A DNA stretch of 64,000 nucleotides from the NCBI GenBank assembly GCA_036346275.1, contig CM070727.1:2347760-2411759 (forward strand). Direction: 5' to 3'. Numbering within the stretch: the first letter of the stretch is position 1; every line of letters starts with the position of its first letter. The DNA is from Otatea glauca (Eukaryota; Streptophyta; Magnoliopsida; Poales; Poaceae). This document shows positions 11,597-23,164 of this stretch, piece by piece. A model generated the notes under the pieces. The model ran no database searches, was not told the origin of the DNA, and was given only the letters and a program-made list of their open reading frames with translations. A program made the translations under genes and the position numbers.

Positions 11597-12919
11597 CTAC
11601 TCCATGGAGTAGCAGCACTGCTTGAATGCCTCGAGGTTGTGCTCGAAGACGGGCACGAAGGCGTCGACGCTGCCGTCGCCGAGGTAGGAAGGCACGAGGA
11701 AGAGCATCCCCTCCGTCGGGAAGTAGGATGGCATGAAGTAGCTCGGGCTGCCGGCGCCGAAGTCCAGCTCGTAGAACGGGAACGTCAGCCAGCTGTCCAC
11801 CTCCAGGTCCGGGCAGAGCACGTCCTTGAGCACGGCCGTCGTCGCCAGCTCCTCCTTCTCCACGGCGCCGGACGAAGCGAAGTCCACGAACGACCGGAAG
11901 TAAGCGCCGTCCACCCGCGCCACTGCGTCGTGGATCGCCTGCGCGGCATGCTTCAGCGGCCGGTTGAGGAGGTCGTCCACCGTGGCACACGGGAAAGCCC
12001 AGAGCACCAAGTTGCCGAAGTAGCCAGACGGCGCCGCGAGGCGCTGCCGGCCGTCGACAGAGATGCGGATTGTGGAGGTCGGGTACGGGTTGCCGAGGCC
12101 CCGCGCGCGCGTCATGGTGCGCCACACGTGGGCGAGGATGGTCTCGAACCGGCTGAACGGGCGGCCGCGCCCTTCCGACGCCTTGGCGCGGAGCCCTGCG
12201 ATGAAGTCCTTGGTGAAGTGGGCCTTGTGGATCACGATGCTGTGGTGGGTTTCGCCGTGGCCGTGCTCGTTGTCGTTGGCCGCGGTGTGGGACGGCTGCG
12301 GCCGGTAGTACTCCACGCCGCGGTGCTCGAACTCGACGAGCGTCGGGTCGCGCGGCTGGAATAGGTCGGGGTGGTGGTGCGGTGGCGACGGGCCGACGGC
12401 GAGGCCACGCGCGGCGCGGCCCCACGCGACGAGGAAGTCACTGGTGGCGTGGCCGTCCGCCACGGCGTGGTTGGCGGTGAACCCGACGGCGAGTGACCCG
12501 CATGCGAACCGCGTGAGCTGCACCTGCACCACCTCCTCGATCTCGGCCTCCAGTCCGGGGTGCAGCTGCAGCACGACGGGCGATGGCTTCGCCGGCGCGA
12601 TGTCCGCGAGGTTGGCGTCCAAGCACGCCTCAACGAGCCGCGCGCCGTGGTCGTTCAGCAGCACGCCGGGCGCGCCGTCCGGGCCCGGGCGGACCTGCCC
12701 GGCGAATAGCCGGTACGCCCCCAGCACGGCGGCGAGGCCGCGCTCGATATCGGCCGTGGAGGGCGCCGGCGGCGAGAAGGCGTAGATGATGGCCATCTGA
12801 ATGTGGTACGTGACCTTGTCGAACACCGAGGAGGGCACGTGCTCGGTAGTGTCAGGCCGCGGCGCGTCCCTGGGGTAGGACGGCTTGACGATCTTGGAGC
12901 TCACCACTTTCACCTCCAT
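11597..12919 (-). CDS. BAHD acyl-CoA:amine N-acyltransferase (tryptamine/agmatine/putrescine hydroxycinnamoyl- or benzoyltransferase-like)
   Basis: A single-exon 440-residue ORF, the usual BAHD length. BAHD enzymes transfer an acyl group from a CoA thioester to an amine or alcohol in the cytosol; no signal peptide is seen. The catalytic motif is HAVAD at residues 151-155, at the expected position. YFGN (300-303) marks the region near the CoA tunnel. The usual DFGWG motif is DFGAG at 386-390, with alanine replacing tryptophan. The start MEVKVVSSK and the C-terminal half with TFPFYELDFG and SYFPTEGMLFLVPSY resemble the grass clade of tryptamine, agmatine and putrescine hydroxycinnamoyl/benzoyl transferases, which make defence phenolamides. 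The precise amine and acyl donor cannot be read from sequence. The chosen ATG gives the conserved N-terminus and lies about 150 bp downstream of a TATA box. It is very GC-rich, so long antisense ORFs overlap it. It is a close paralogue of the gene at 31831-33138. Confidence 0.93.
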   Translation of the reverse strand: MEVKVVSSKIVKPSYPRDAPRPDTTEHVPSSVFDKVTYHIQMAIIYAFSPPAPSTADIERGLAAVLGAYRLFAGQVRPGPDGAPGVLLNDHGARLVEACLDANLADIAPAKPSPVVLQLHPGLEAEIEEVVQVQLTRFACGSLAVGFTANHAVADGHATSDFLVAWGRAARGLAVGPSPPHHHPDLFQPRDPTLVEFEHRGVEYYRPQPSHTAANDNEHGHGETHHSIVIHKAHFTKDFIAGLRAKASEGRGRPFSRFETILAHVWRTMTRARGLGNPYPTSTIRISVDGRQRLAAPSGYFGNLVLWAFPCATVDDLLNRPLKHAAQAIHDAVARVDGAYFRSFVDFASSGAVEKEELATTAVLKDVLCPDLEVDSWLTFPFYELDFGAGSPSYFMPSYFPTEGMLFLVPSYLGDGSVDAFVPVFEHNLEAFKQCCYSME

Positions 12920-13067
12920 GGCATGCAGCGGCCAGCCAGCTACTCGTTTGTTTGTTTGCCAACTGCGAATAAAATCTACTAGCTAGCAGTGCATGCGTGG
13001 TTTTGATTTGTTGCAGTAATTGCTTGCCTGTAGAGCACACTGCCCTCCTCTCGTGACGACGCCCGCG

Positions 13068-13077
13068 CTATAAATAA
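13068..13077 (-). promoter_or_regulatory. TATA box of the first BAHD gene
   Basis: CTATAAATAA on the plus strand reads TTATTTATAG on the minus strand, a TATA-like box about 150 bp upstream of the ATG. Its position matches the TATATATA of the paralogue. Confidence 0.5.
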
Positions 13078-13093
13078 CAAGCGCGCGGACGGG

Positions 13094-13100
13094 GGTAGGT
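13094..13100 (-). promoter_or_regulatory. AC element (ACCTACC) upstream of the first BAHD gene
   Basis: The minus strand reads CCCACCTACCCC, an exact AC-I type MYB-binding site, 17 bp upstream of the TATA box. AC elements are known to coordinate phenylpropanoid genes. The second BAHD gene has an AC-III-type site at the equivalent place. Confidence 0.5.
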
Positions 13101-13139
13101 GGGGGCACCCGCGGCGGTAATTTGAGCGACTTAACCTTT

Positions 13140-13700
13140 AGTGCTATTATCCTTACTAGTGCCCTGTTTTTCGATTTCTTTTTCCCAGATATGATCTTTT
13201 CCTTTTCTAGAACGTATGTTTCTTTTTCCTTAATTCCAGGATATTTGTTTCCTTTTCCTTGAGATGATGCTGGAGGTGGGGGGAGATCTATTGTGGGCCA
13301 CAGGGATGAGTTAGACACATTAAACAATGATCATCGGATGTGGGTGAGTAAAGCTGAGGAAAGATCTGAGAGGTTAATTTTGATGGAGGCAAGTTTCTGA
13401 GGACGTTTCGCTGGGTGCATGAAGGTTGGGTCATCTCTAGTGGGATCCATTATTTGGGGTGGACGTAGAAAAGAATACTTATGTGCATTATAAAGGGGTA
13501 TAGATATATCATACATCAAATTGGTTATATACTCCTGAAATATAAACTTATACTTTTAATATATCGTTTAAATGATGTTGTTATATCTCTTTATACTTTT
13601 GAGCATACGCTAGTACTGATTAGAAAATACTTCAAAGTAAGTACCATTAAAAATTTCATGAAAGTTCATTCTTTATAGCATAATTTGTATATACTTTTTT
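13140..13700. other. Upstream intergenic stretch of the first BAHD gene
   Basis: No gene or family-level repeat was recognised. It is moderately AT-rich, with ORFs of about 60 codons on both strands that show no conserved features. Confidence 0.5.
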
Positions 13701-14084
13701 GGCAACATATCTAGTTAAAACCCCTTTTACTGTGAATACTCCGTAAAACTCACGTGTACAAGTTTTTAAAAATTATCAAAAAAATTACCATACGTAAGAG
13801 AGATGAGCTTCTACAATCTTGCAAAATTTGAAAACCAAACTCAATAGCATTTGAAAGATATGAAAATACAAACAGCGAGATAAATAGTGTTAAACAATGA
13901 AAATCACTATTCAATCTGAATTTGTTTTTTTCATATCTTTCAAATGCGATTGAGTTTGGTTTTCAAATTTTCAAGATTGTAGAAGCTCGCCTCCCCTAGT
14001 AATTTTTTGAGAATTTTTGAAAACTTGTACATATGGTTTTCATAGAGTTTTCACGGTAAAAAGGTTTTCACCGGATATGTTGCC
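13701..14084. mobile_element. Hairpin MITE, GGCAACATATC family, copy 2, with 9-bp target duplication
   Basis: The ends are GGCAACATATCTAGTTAAAACC and, in reverse, GGCAACATATCCGGTGAAAACC. The flanks carry a perfect 9-bp direct repeat TACTTTTTT (13692-13700 and 14085-14093). The arms are complementary through most of the element, with TTTGAAAGATATGAAAA mirrored by TTTCATATCTTTCAAA. A 9-bp duplication points to Mutator-type transposition, so this is a MULE-derived MITE without coding capacity. Confidence 0.85.
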
Positions 14085-14507
14085 TACTTTTTTATATATA
14101 GAAAAGGGCATATACAAAAAATAAAAGGCTCCAATGAATTTTTTTCAACCATATCACATTAAAGTGTCTTAGAATTATTATTTAAATATATCGAATGTGA
14201 TAAAGAGGTATAACACGTGAGCATTTAAGTAGTATATTAAATGATAACAGTGTGTACTCCTACTAGTACAGAAAAGGCTTCATATTAATAAAAAAAGAAC
14301 ATCTTGGTCAACTTGAAGGCTCTCTCAGAAGCTCCGACGTTAATCCTACTAGAGTAAAAAAGGCTAGAAATTCATATTTTAATAAAAAATGAAAAATAGT
14401 TTGAAATTATCCCATTAATAAAAAAAAGAACATCTTGGTCATCTATGGCTAGGATTAAGTCATGACTAGCTTCCGACATGTTACCTTCAAAGAAGTGTTT
14501 GCATATA

Positions 14508-14937
14508 CTCCCTCCGGTCATAAATAGTTATGTTTTGATATCGATACGGTCTCCAAAATACAGTTTTGTCCACTAATTTCTACTATAATATATTTATAAA
14601 ATCCAATAAAATTGTAATATTATGAAAGTACCTATGAGAAAAATCTACACATGTAGCTTTTATGTATCTAATTTAAATATTTAAAAAGATATTAGTAGTC
14701 AATGTTTTAAAAGTTTAACTCACCTACGTCTAAAACGATAAACACCAAAGCACACGAATAGGACACCAAGTCACCAACATGTAATTGTGGTCGAATCGGA
14801 CGGAAGAAAACAAAATTGCCAGGCAGCCAGATCGGCCGGATACATGCATTGAAGTTGACTCGGGCTCAATCCGAGAAAAACTGCCACACGTATATGCCAA
14901 GATTTAAGGATAATGCGACGGGACATACTCCCTTGAT
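14508..14937. repeat. Truncated Stowaway-like terminus and AT-rich sequence
   Basis: A TA-flanked CTCCCTCCGGTC terminus typical of Stowaway/Tc1-mariner MITEs starts at 14508. No matching right end is found, so the copy is truncated or the match is fortuitous. The remainder up to 14937 is unassigned. Confidence 0.35.
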
Positions 14938-15186
14938 CTAAACTTATGTGAGTATTTTTTTTGACACATAGACTACTAAGAAGATATTCAAAATAATTAA
15001 ATTACCTCTAATTATTACCACTAAGCATTGCATTCAATGCATACCGTAAAGAATATGAAGTAAAGATGGATATTTATTAAGGGTATATGGATACATCACA
15101 TTAATTTTACATTAGAATATAAAATACGTTTTATACTTATAGATAAAAGTATTAAAAAATAAGCCTTATAATTTGGACAGAGGGAG
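14938..15186. mobile_element. Stowaway MITE
   Basis: The left end, CTCCCTTGATCTAAACTTAT, is mirrored at the right by CTCCCTCTGTCCAAATTATA (reverse strand). The element is about 249 bp and AT-rich, with TA on the left flank and TG (a decayed TA) on the right. This is the standard Stowaway (Tc1/mariner) architecture. Confidence 0.8.
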
Positions 15187-17196
15187 TGCGTTCGAAGCAT
15201 CGGACGCTTTGCTCAACCGCTTCGCATACTCACACTTTCCTTCCCCCAAATTAGTCCCTCATCCACTTCAGTCTCCACTGTGAAGTGGACTCAACATTAT
15301 GATATCCAAATCCAGCACTTGCTTCATCTCCCAATCTCATCTCCGTCCCTGAGCATCCACGCCGTCAACAACAATGAGCTCCAACTAGCAGCTTCGCCAT
15401 TGAGACTCCATTATCCAACTGTCGTTGCCACCATATAGTCTCTCTCTCTCTCTTGCGCGAGAATCCTAGTGGAACCTACTGCCAAGAGCTTCGGCTACGC
15501 AGTCTTCGCATCCTGCTGGATTTGACTAAGACACCTCCGCCTCCGGTGAGATTTGGCCAAACTGCCTCTGCATCTGAAGAGCTTGAACTCTACCTCTGTG
15601 CTCCTGCTTGTGCCTCAGCTTGATCTGCCCCTGCTGAGCTTTGGCCTTGACACCGTTGACGAGCTATGGCTAAGCGCCTCCAGTGACCCTCCACACCCGG
15701 ACACCATCAACCCAGGGATACGTTGCAATAGGTGTGTTTCATTGTTACGGCAATGCATTTCGATGTTGGATAGCTTCTCGCAATTGTTGTAACTTTTGTA
15801 GTTTTGTTCCTATAGTTGTTTATTTGTTGATACAAGAATTCGTTTTTCTGTTGTGGTTGGTTTATCTTGCATTAGGTGTTTCTAGCATCATGATCAACGG
15901 TTTTTTTTACAAGATCATCGTTTTTTTTGTTGCACTTCAGAGGAGATTTTATTCAACTTTTTTCTTCAAATCGTATTTTTTTGTTGAGTCTCTTATGTAG
16001 ATTTGTTGCAGACATTGTTGCGAAATACTGCGCCAGAGCATTGATATTTTCACTCTCATCGGACATTTGGACACTAGTTTCTCCCCAGACTAAAACCCAC
16101 CTAATTGGAAACAAAGGAAATCTGAAAATAATCGAGCGATTTATCTACTGGGCCGAGTTATAACCACAGATATTAAAAAAGGACTCAGTACAAATATGCA
16201 TTTATATATGAAAAATTCGGAATTATAATAAATAGTTATTACTAAATTCGAAATTACTAATTATAGAAATAAAGGTTGAAAAAGCCATAGTTTCCACATT
16301 ATTCAAACAAGGGAACATTAAAAGATTCAAGGTCAATCCCAGAAAATAAATGAATAAATAAAAGCATCTGTGTACAAATCTGTTCATACAACTACAATTA
16401 CGATGGATTAATTTTTCATGTATATCAAAATATTAATAATTAACCAGGTTATTATATATTTTTTGTAGAAAGCATATGGGAAATGTAATTCTCATATTGA
16501 CAAGAGAAAGAGCTAAGAAATCGATCTAATTCGTCGATATTCTTACAAACTGATAGGTAACTGGGAACTGTGGAGAGCGGAAAAAATGTTGAGGGAGGAA
16601 CACTTTTTTCAAACTAAAGTACTGTATGTGTACCGTAGCTCCCAAAAAATATATATGTGTGTATTTGAATTAAAATTGAAAATAAATTTAAAATTTGGAA
16701 ACTTAGAACTTAAAATTTCGGAAATAGCATTCAAAATTAAAGGTTTTCTAGAAAATCTGCATAACTTTGGAATTTATAGTTACAAAAGTATGAAAATAAA
16801 AAAATCACTTAAGATATGTAGCTCATGCAGATGCATGAGTTGATGACTAGTTGGCTTAATCTGGATTAGAAGACTTGTTTGGCATAGCTTATTCCTGGAA
16901 ATCTTGAAATGGTAATTTGAGTGTGGTGGTCATCAACTAACTCGTTGACACTCTCTCTCTCTCTGTTTTTTTAGCAGTGCTTTAATGCTTTCCCTTCTAA
17001 TACAAGTTGCACAAATCTTGAAGCAAACGAAGTGGTAAGTAATCTCCATCTACTCTTCATTCATGCTTTAATATTTGTGCAACCGTAAAAAAGAAAAGCA
17101 TTGAAGCACCTCTCGTGTTTTTTAAGTGGAACTATACAGTACCAATTGACATTTTCTGCACTGCACAGCCGCTTGCTAAGAGGTGGCACGCATCAT
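15187..17196. other. Unassigned stretch with a CT-rich leader and unsupported ORFs
   Basis: 15200-15720 is CT-rich and exon-like, including a (CT)n run at about 15439-15452. It is followed by T-rich sequence with ORFs of 79-105 codons (15553-16163, plus strand). None shows a conserved domain. The arrangement recalls the non-coding part of grass DNA transposons rather than a gene. From 16170 on it is AT-rich with no recognisable element, except a (CT)n run at about 16951-16962. Confidence 0.4.
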
Positions 17197-19046
17197 TGAA
17201 GGATCTAGTTGGCCTAGAGGGGGTGAATAGACAACTTTTACAAGTTTTAACTTCTTAAAAACAACTTACTGTTCTTTATGAGAGAAAGGCACAGAACAGA
17301 ATATATATATATATATATATGTCAGAAGTAAAAGCAAACAATAATAACAGCGAAAGCAATAATAGAAATAAAACACAAATGAGATAAAGATTTATCCCGT
17401 GGTTCAGAGCCGCACTCCTAATCCACGTTGAAGCACTTCTTTCGAAGTATTGCTTCTCCAAAGCTAGTCGCAGTAGCTCCGGTGATCACTGAGGTAACTC
17501 TTTCACTATTCCAGTGAGGTGAGTTCCAAACCTTTCACAATCACAGTGGCCTTCCACAATCACTTTTGGACAGGTCGCACTGTTTACTTCCTCCAAGCTG
17601 TCTAGGATCACTAAGATCCAAGAGTAATAAACTTTGCACAAGTTCTGTCTCTTGGTTCACTTCGCAACTCACATAGCTAGACTTTGGCTTGGAGCTAAAA
17701 CACTTAGAGATGTTTGAGAATTTTGGTTTGAAAGTGAAGCACAAACTCCTTTTGAGAATGAGAGTTATTTTCAATGCTAAAATGTAAAGGAGTTCGTTCT
17801 ATCTATTGGTAGATGGCTCAGAAAATGCTTATATAGTCATTTGGAATGAATTTAACCGTTACACCTGCTACTGTAGCCGTTGGACGTGTCAGATGTCAGA
17901 GATATCAAAAATATACACGTACAACGGACTAAGCAACAGTGCCTAGCGATACTGGACATGTGCATGACGGACCAAATTTGAACATTTACGAATTTGGTCC
18001 GTTGTACATGGACTTTACATAGAGTTTGGTCTGTCATACGACTGAGAGAGATACATGTACGTCGGACCAAATATTTTGGTCCGTCATACATGGACTTTTC
18101 AACAGATTGGTCTGGCATAGACTGAGAGAGATACATGTACATCGGACCAAATATTTTGGTCCGTCATACATGGACTTTTAAAGATCAGTAGCCAAAGCCC
18201 TTTTTCAACAGAAATAAGATTCTCCAAGCGATTTGCTTTAGCAGCAGACTAAAAGGTTAAGCGATAATATTTGGTCCGTTATCAAAGCAAAGAACCTTTT
18301 GAATGAGAAAGAATATCCATTTAAGGTTTCAATAAATAGGACTTTAAAGTTTGGTCCGGCCAAAGGCTTATAAACTGAATGAGTGCCGGACCAAAATATT
18401 TGATCCGCTGTAGATGGGAAACGGAGAATATTTTGGTCCGTCACAGAGGAGTGACTTTTACATGTATGCCGGATCAAATATTTTGGTCCGTTATACATAG
18501 ATAATCACTTGGTTGACAGATGATTTTTAAAAGGAGTTTTTTTTACCAAGGACGAAAGAATATGAAAACAAGAGTTTTGGTTCGATGAGCAGGTATTTTG
18601 ATGGGAGTTTCGACACAGAAGATTTTCAATGTTGGACCAAAGAATCTTTTTGACTTGAGAAGATATGCTGTGTATGCAACGGACTAAAGAAGTGGATAGC
18701 TGAAATTTGGTCCGTTGTATACTAAAAATATGATTCAAAGGTCAATGTCTAAGTGTCTTTTGCCTCGAGAAATCTAGTTTTGTCTTTGCCTCATGATCCA
18801 ATCCACTAGCTTGTGCAAAGTCCCTCTTTAGACAACCAAAAAAGAAAACAAAGCTAGCTATTTGACTTGAATCGACTCCCAAGTCATAAACTAGAAACTG
18901 AGCACTTTAATCTTTTTAGTCCAACTTGCTCCATCATTGATTCCAGCATATGTTCTTCAAAGCTTTAAGTATTATTAACTTAGTCATCAATACCAAAACT
19001 ATAATAAAACATAATAACAATAATTGAGGGGGCCTAGATGCTATCA
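17197..19046 (-). mobile_element. Solo LTR of a copia-type retrotransposon
   Basis: The block starts TGAAGGATCTAGTTGG and ends CTAGATGCTATCA, giving TG...CA ends with short inverted repeats. The flanks are ATCAT and AGCAT, a 5-bp duplication with one mismatch. On the minus strand the downstream end reads CACCCCCTCTAGG, typical of Sirevirus-like LTR ends. A minus-strand TATA box (TATATAAG) lies at about 17829-17836. Beyond it is a U3 region with repeated palindromic ACCAAATATTTTGGTCCG motifs (17940-18720). No interior or second LTR is present, so it is a solo LTR. ORFs on the minus strand are incidental. Confidence 0.7.
17940..18720 (-). repeat. Palindromic motif array in the solo LTR U3
   Basis: The motif ACCAAATATTTTGGTCCG, or half of it, recurs many times, e.g. 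at about 18066, 18147, 18390 and 18472. It alternates with GTCATACATGGACTTTT phrases. The position upstream of the LTR TATA box suggests U3 enhancer-like repeats. Confidence 0.7.
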
Positions 19047-20088
19047 AGCATGCGTTTACATTAGCACAGATCCTCTCGCGGTCTCGTCCTCTACATAGTG
19101 TAATAGTATATTTTGCGTCATTCCAAGGGCGGAGCCAGAAATTTCTTACGAGGTCGAGTGAAAACCCATAATGAACAAACCGCTAGAAATCTATCGAGTG
19201 ATTTTTTTTATATCAACCGAATTTGTAACCTTTTTATTTGCATCATGATTTGTGTATTTGTCTATCTTCATCTCTAGCAAGACTACAACGAGCTTCTTTA
19301 GAATTAGAGTTCATCCGGATTAGTGCTGGGTTCATCGGGACCTAGATTTAGAGAGATGTCAGAGAGAATGAGGACCGACAATGGGTGGATATAGTTGTTG
19401 GGCGACGGGTGGCACCGTCAGCCATAGGTTAGAGGAGATCAAGGAAAATGACGGTAGTAGCGGGAGAGGATAAGGCAAGTGGCAGCAACGAGAGGGGAGG
19501 AGGAGGCAGGTGGTGCTCGTGGAGTTGAGGCATGGCAGTGATGCTCAAGAGGCTTGCAGGAGATGGATAGGGTACAATGCTTTGTAAGAGGGTAGGAAGC
19601 CGGTATGATTGTCGGCTGAAAAAATGAGTGTGTTTTATCCCCAGGTCATTCTAATGATGGCAAGACACACCATGAAAGTTGTTACATAGAGACTTAACCT
19701 GTTCTTTCGTGGGCACTAGGGCACATGCAGGATTTCGACAGATGTTGTAGTCGCGATTGGGGACTAAGTTCTGTACAGTCTTTATAGGGACTACAACTTA
19801 AATAGTCTCTGTAAGACAGGATTGTCCGATTGAGTGAACAAACGGTCTGGATCTTTCAATAATGTATGCTATAGCATCTGCTACAGTGCAAAATTGTCAT
19901 AGTGGTTTTGCTTTTGATCTATTCCGTCGTTTTTTTGTCCAATGATCCGTATGTAATGCACCTTAAACGGTCTCTGTAGGACATTGGATCTCTTTTCCTC
20001 GATTGGCCGGTTCTGGTTCTGCCCCCTGCGTCACCTGTGGCGCTAAAATTAGACGACGGTACTTTGCTACAGAGACGTGGAAAACTAA
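19047..20088. other. Intergenic stretch without recognisable genes
   Basis: A phrase GGGCGGAGCCAGAAATT at about 19128 resembles transposon-derived sequence common in grasses. 19350-19620 is purine-rich with no supported ORF. Nothing else is assignable. Confidence 0.4.
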
Positions 20089-20277
20089 GGGTGTGTTTGG
20101 TAGGGCTCCAGCTCCACCAGATCCGTGGAGATAGATTTGAGAGTATATTAAGAGTGTTTAGATGGATCATCTTTTCAAATTTTAGACCAAAAAATATAAA
20201 CTTAATTCACTTTATTTTAATCTATATATTTCAAATCTCAGATGAAACTAGAATCTAGAGCTCTACCAAATAGACCC
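20089..20277. mobile_element. Tourist-like (PIF/Harbinger) MITE with TAA duplication
   Basis: The left end, GGGTGTGTTTGGTAGGGCTC, is mirrored on the right by GGGTCTATTTGGTAGAGCTC (reverse strand). The flanks are TAA on both sides (20086-20088 and 20278-20280), the 3-bp duplication typical of PIF/Harbinger elements. The length is 189 bp and there is no coding capacity. Confidence 0.8.
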
Positions 20278-21540
20278 TAACTTGTCTGTGACTCCGTGAG
20301 GCTGTTTTGATGGCCAACACAACCACGGTTTGACTACGGGGCACGCTGCACCCACCCCAAGACACAGCATGGACGGCCACCCGCAGGATATGTGGCCGAG
20401 AGCCCGGGACTTGCCGAAATTACGTCCGGTTATGCATCCCGAACACACGTGCGCTTCATGCTAAAGCGTATATATGCAGTTGGCTGCCTCCATCCATCCA
20501 TCCATCTATCGCTGAAAGAATCAGGTTTGTGCTTCCCTACCCAACCAGACCATCAGCGCTACTGAGCGAGGGAGAGTGGTATAAGTAACGACAGATGTCG
20601 ATCGTGTTGTATTAAGCTTAAGTACTACTTGATCGGCATTGGCTATCGATAGAGGCTATAGGAAAAACATAGAATTGACTTTCTATTTTTTCTGATTTTA
20701 TATAAATTTTGAAGGAAAAAATAATCCACTCGTACCTCTTAATAAAAATTCTTGTGTTTTCATACAACCCATCCAAGCATCCATTCTTGTAGTTTTTCTA
20801 TATTTTCTAATCCTATACTTTGCGCATGTATTTATATCATATATATGTGTTTTTCTGTTCATGCCTTCCAAAGGGGACTTACTTCTATCTATAACTCATT
20901 CGACAAATATAATGGGATTATTTTTTAGTTTACTTCGGTATAACCGATCTAATCAGCTAGTGATTCAGCATCAATGCAAATCCTAGTAGGAAAAGAATAC
21001 ACGCGTTGCGTGCAATGGTAAGGAGTAAAGGAGTCTCATTATGAACCTGGTGCAATTAATCGTATCCACATTTTATAAAAAACCACAATTCATATTTGCA
21101 GTACGAGGGCTGGAGTAGGTAGAGCTTATATCTAAGTTGCAATGTGTTGCTTCATTTCTTCGAAACTTGTGTTATATATTCGAGTCAATTACTTAGTTGG
21201 TCAGCATATTGTTAGCAGGACGAACTAAAAAGTATTGCAACGTGATGAACTCCCTTCACAGTTATATTATTTTCTTCACTACAATGTCAATGCATGGTCC
21301 CTCTTGTAAAATTAATTATATATTGGAAACGACAGGGATGAAGATACAGAGCATCATATGGTATAACCAAAGGCAGATATAGGGAAAAAAAAAGGACGCC
21401 AAGGTTATTATGCATTCGTAACATTAACATAAACATGTAGCTTTTAATAAGAAAGTCACATACTTATATACTAATGGGTTATATGTGTTTAGCTAGAAAG
21501 CGTTGGTATCATTTAACCCAGCCAAACAGTATAGATCCGC
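20278..21540. other. Intergenic stretch with a possible orphan promoter
   Basis: A GC-rich segment (20290-20460) is followed by a TATA-like box (GTATATATGC, about 20468) and a CATC repeat leader ending near CAGGTTTGTG. This has the look of a core promoter and first exon. No coding region follows, so a function is not supported. The rest, 20640-21540, is AT-rich and unassigned. Confidence 0.25.
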
Positions 21541-22910
21541 CAGGGTTGTTCCTGATATTTTAGAGGCCTGGGGCGAGGCAAAAATGAAGGGCCTTATATT
21601 CAAACATATCAATGTTTTTTATTTCAATTGCAAAGCTAATATCCGATACATCACAAAAACGTATACCCTCTTCTAGTCTCTAAAAATCACTGCTAGTAAG
21701 GACAAAATACTATCAAAGACCCATTAATATTATTAGTAAGCCTAACAAAATACTACCATAGACGATTCATTAAAATGCTAGACGATTCATTAAAATGCTC
21801 CTTGCTTTGCTAACAATATTATCCCATTTTCTCGGATCATAGATATCCATAGCATAAAATGGTTGTTCATCGACACATAAAAATTCTGTAGTAGCTGAAC
21901 TATCTAAGTTTTCATGCCCAGTCAAATCGTTATCATCCTCACTGATAGCATTTTCCTCGGATAAGTCTGCATTATGTTGTCCTTCAATGTTTCCTACGTC
22001 CAATTTCTCAGGATTCCTAGAAGAATTTGTACTAATCTTAAAAAATTGTCAATGCTACCCTTTTGTGATTCTACTAGCTCCTCTACTTGTTTTTGTTTTT
22101 TCACATCCAGGTAAATGCTTTCTAGATGGCATCTTACAACACAACAATATAAGAATGGGACTAGATGAGGAACAAAAGCACCTAGATTTTGATAATGGGA
22201 TGGAAATTTAACTAGTAGTTAGATGGGTCCATGAACAATTCAATGAGATAATATGCGAAAAAGGTTTTGAAACCAGAAAACACAGAATATCTTTATAAAA
22301 TTAGTGCAAAGCTACATAATCGAAACAAATAAAGGATACCTTACCATAAGTAAGTGAATAAACTAGTCCCTCTCACAGTCTCACAAGAAGTAGTGAATGA
22401 GAGAGGGAAAAATGGATAGTGTAGAAGCTGCATCAAAATGGTATTTAACAGTGTAAAGAGGGGAATTTGAGTAGAACCGTTGAAAATAGAAGGAATTGAA
22501 AGAGAGTTGTTTCCATGAAAACGCAACGGCAATATTCGTGCCGGCCCGGCGGAAAAAATGCACCTTTCTGAGTTCTCCATTAATAAAGCTTGCTTGCGCA
22601 AACTGCGGCGGCGGCTGCGCTCCCTTCAGATTTCGGAGAAAGATAATTAGAGAACAGCCGAGGAGAAGAAACGTCACAAGGGTGTTCTCTGTTCTGTGCG
22701 TGCGGCGATCGTGCCGCGAGCTCGCGAGCGTGACGGCGCTTGGCTGCTTGCTTGGGCCAATGTAATGGTCTACCACTCTACCTCTTCAGTCAGTGGCTTC
22801 TTGCTAGGGCCTTGCGCCAAAAGCTAATAGCCTTCACTTCAATCCAGAGATTACTGATACATAGACATATGTATAGACTATATGGGCCGGGGCCCTGGGC
22901 GGTCGCCCTG
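21541..22910 (-). mobile_element. hAT transposon remnant carrying a transposase N-terminal fragment
   Basis: The borders are proposed from a CAGGG-type end at 21541 and, in reverse, CAGGGCGACCGCCCAGGG at 22910. They enclose a fragment of the ZMYM1/TTF-domain hAT transposase family on the minus strand. No 8-bp target duplication is found, so the borders are uncertain. The GC-rich part at 22600-22760 could be the promoter or first-exon region of the element. Confidence 0.45.
21770..22130 (-). pseudogene. hAT-type (ZMYM1-like/TTF-domain) transposase, N-terminal fragment with frameshifts
   Basis: On the minus strand the reading begins MPSRKHLPGCEK near 22130 and continues, through frame changes, into the acidic 77-codon ORF at 21770-22003 that contains DIYDPRKWDNI. 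MPxKKHLPG... and IYDPRxWDN... are characteristic of the N-terminal part of plant hAT transposases related to zinc finger MYM-type protein 1. Two frame changes are needed, one at a run of T/A where a single base is missing. The TTF zinc finger and the C-terminal dimerisation domain are absent. This is a decayed transposon gene; the identification rests on remembered family motifs. Confidence 0.5.
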
Positions 22911-23156
22911 GCTATACAGGCCCAGGTAAGGCCCTGTTCGTATCAAGGCGCCGTCCTTGATGCTTTTGAGCAAGCGGTTTACGATCTCCGAACTAACGCT
23001 TCTGTTCATGCGCATTTCCTTCTCTCTCTTTTTTCTTTCGGTCGATCGTGTACACATGGCAGACAGCTAGGCCAGGTTTAAGGCTTTATTAAGCTGTGTA
23101 CATCTCGTGAAGCTTCTCTGAGTAGTTAACACGCCGAGCTAGTCCCCAAGTGCAAT
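22911..23156. other. Short intergenic gap
   Basis: No feature was recognised between the hAT remnant and the next hAT MITE. It is T-rich with incidental ORFs. Confidence 0.4.
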
Positions 23157-23164
23157 CATTACCT

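Noticed and set aside
11639..12785. Long plus-strand ORFs (e.g. 241 codons at 11639-12364) and other-frame minus ORFs
   Set aside because: They are antisense or frame-shifted shadows of the GC-rich BAHD coding sequence, with no conserved domain.
15553..16163. Possible small plus-strand gene
   Set aside because: The ORFs overlap in different frames, lack conserved features and run into T-rich non-coding sequence.
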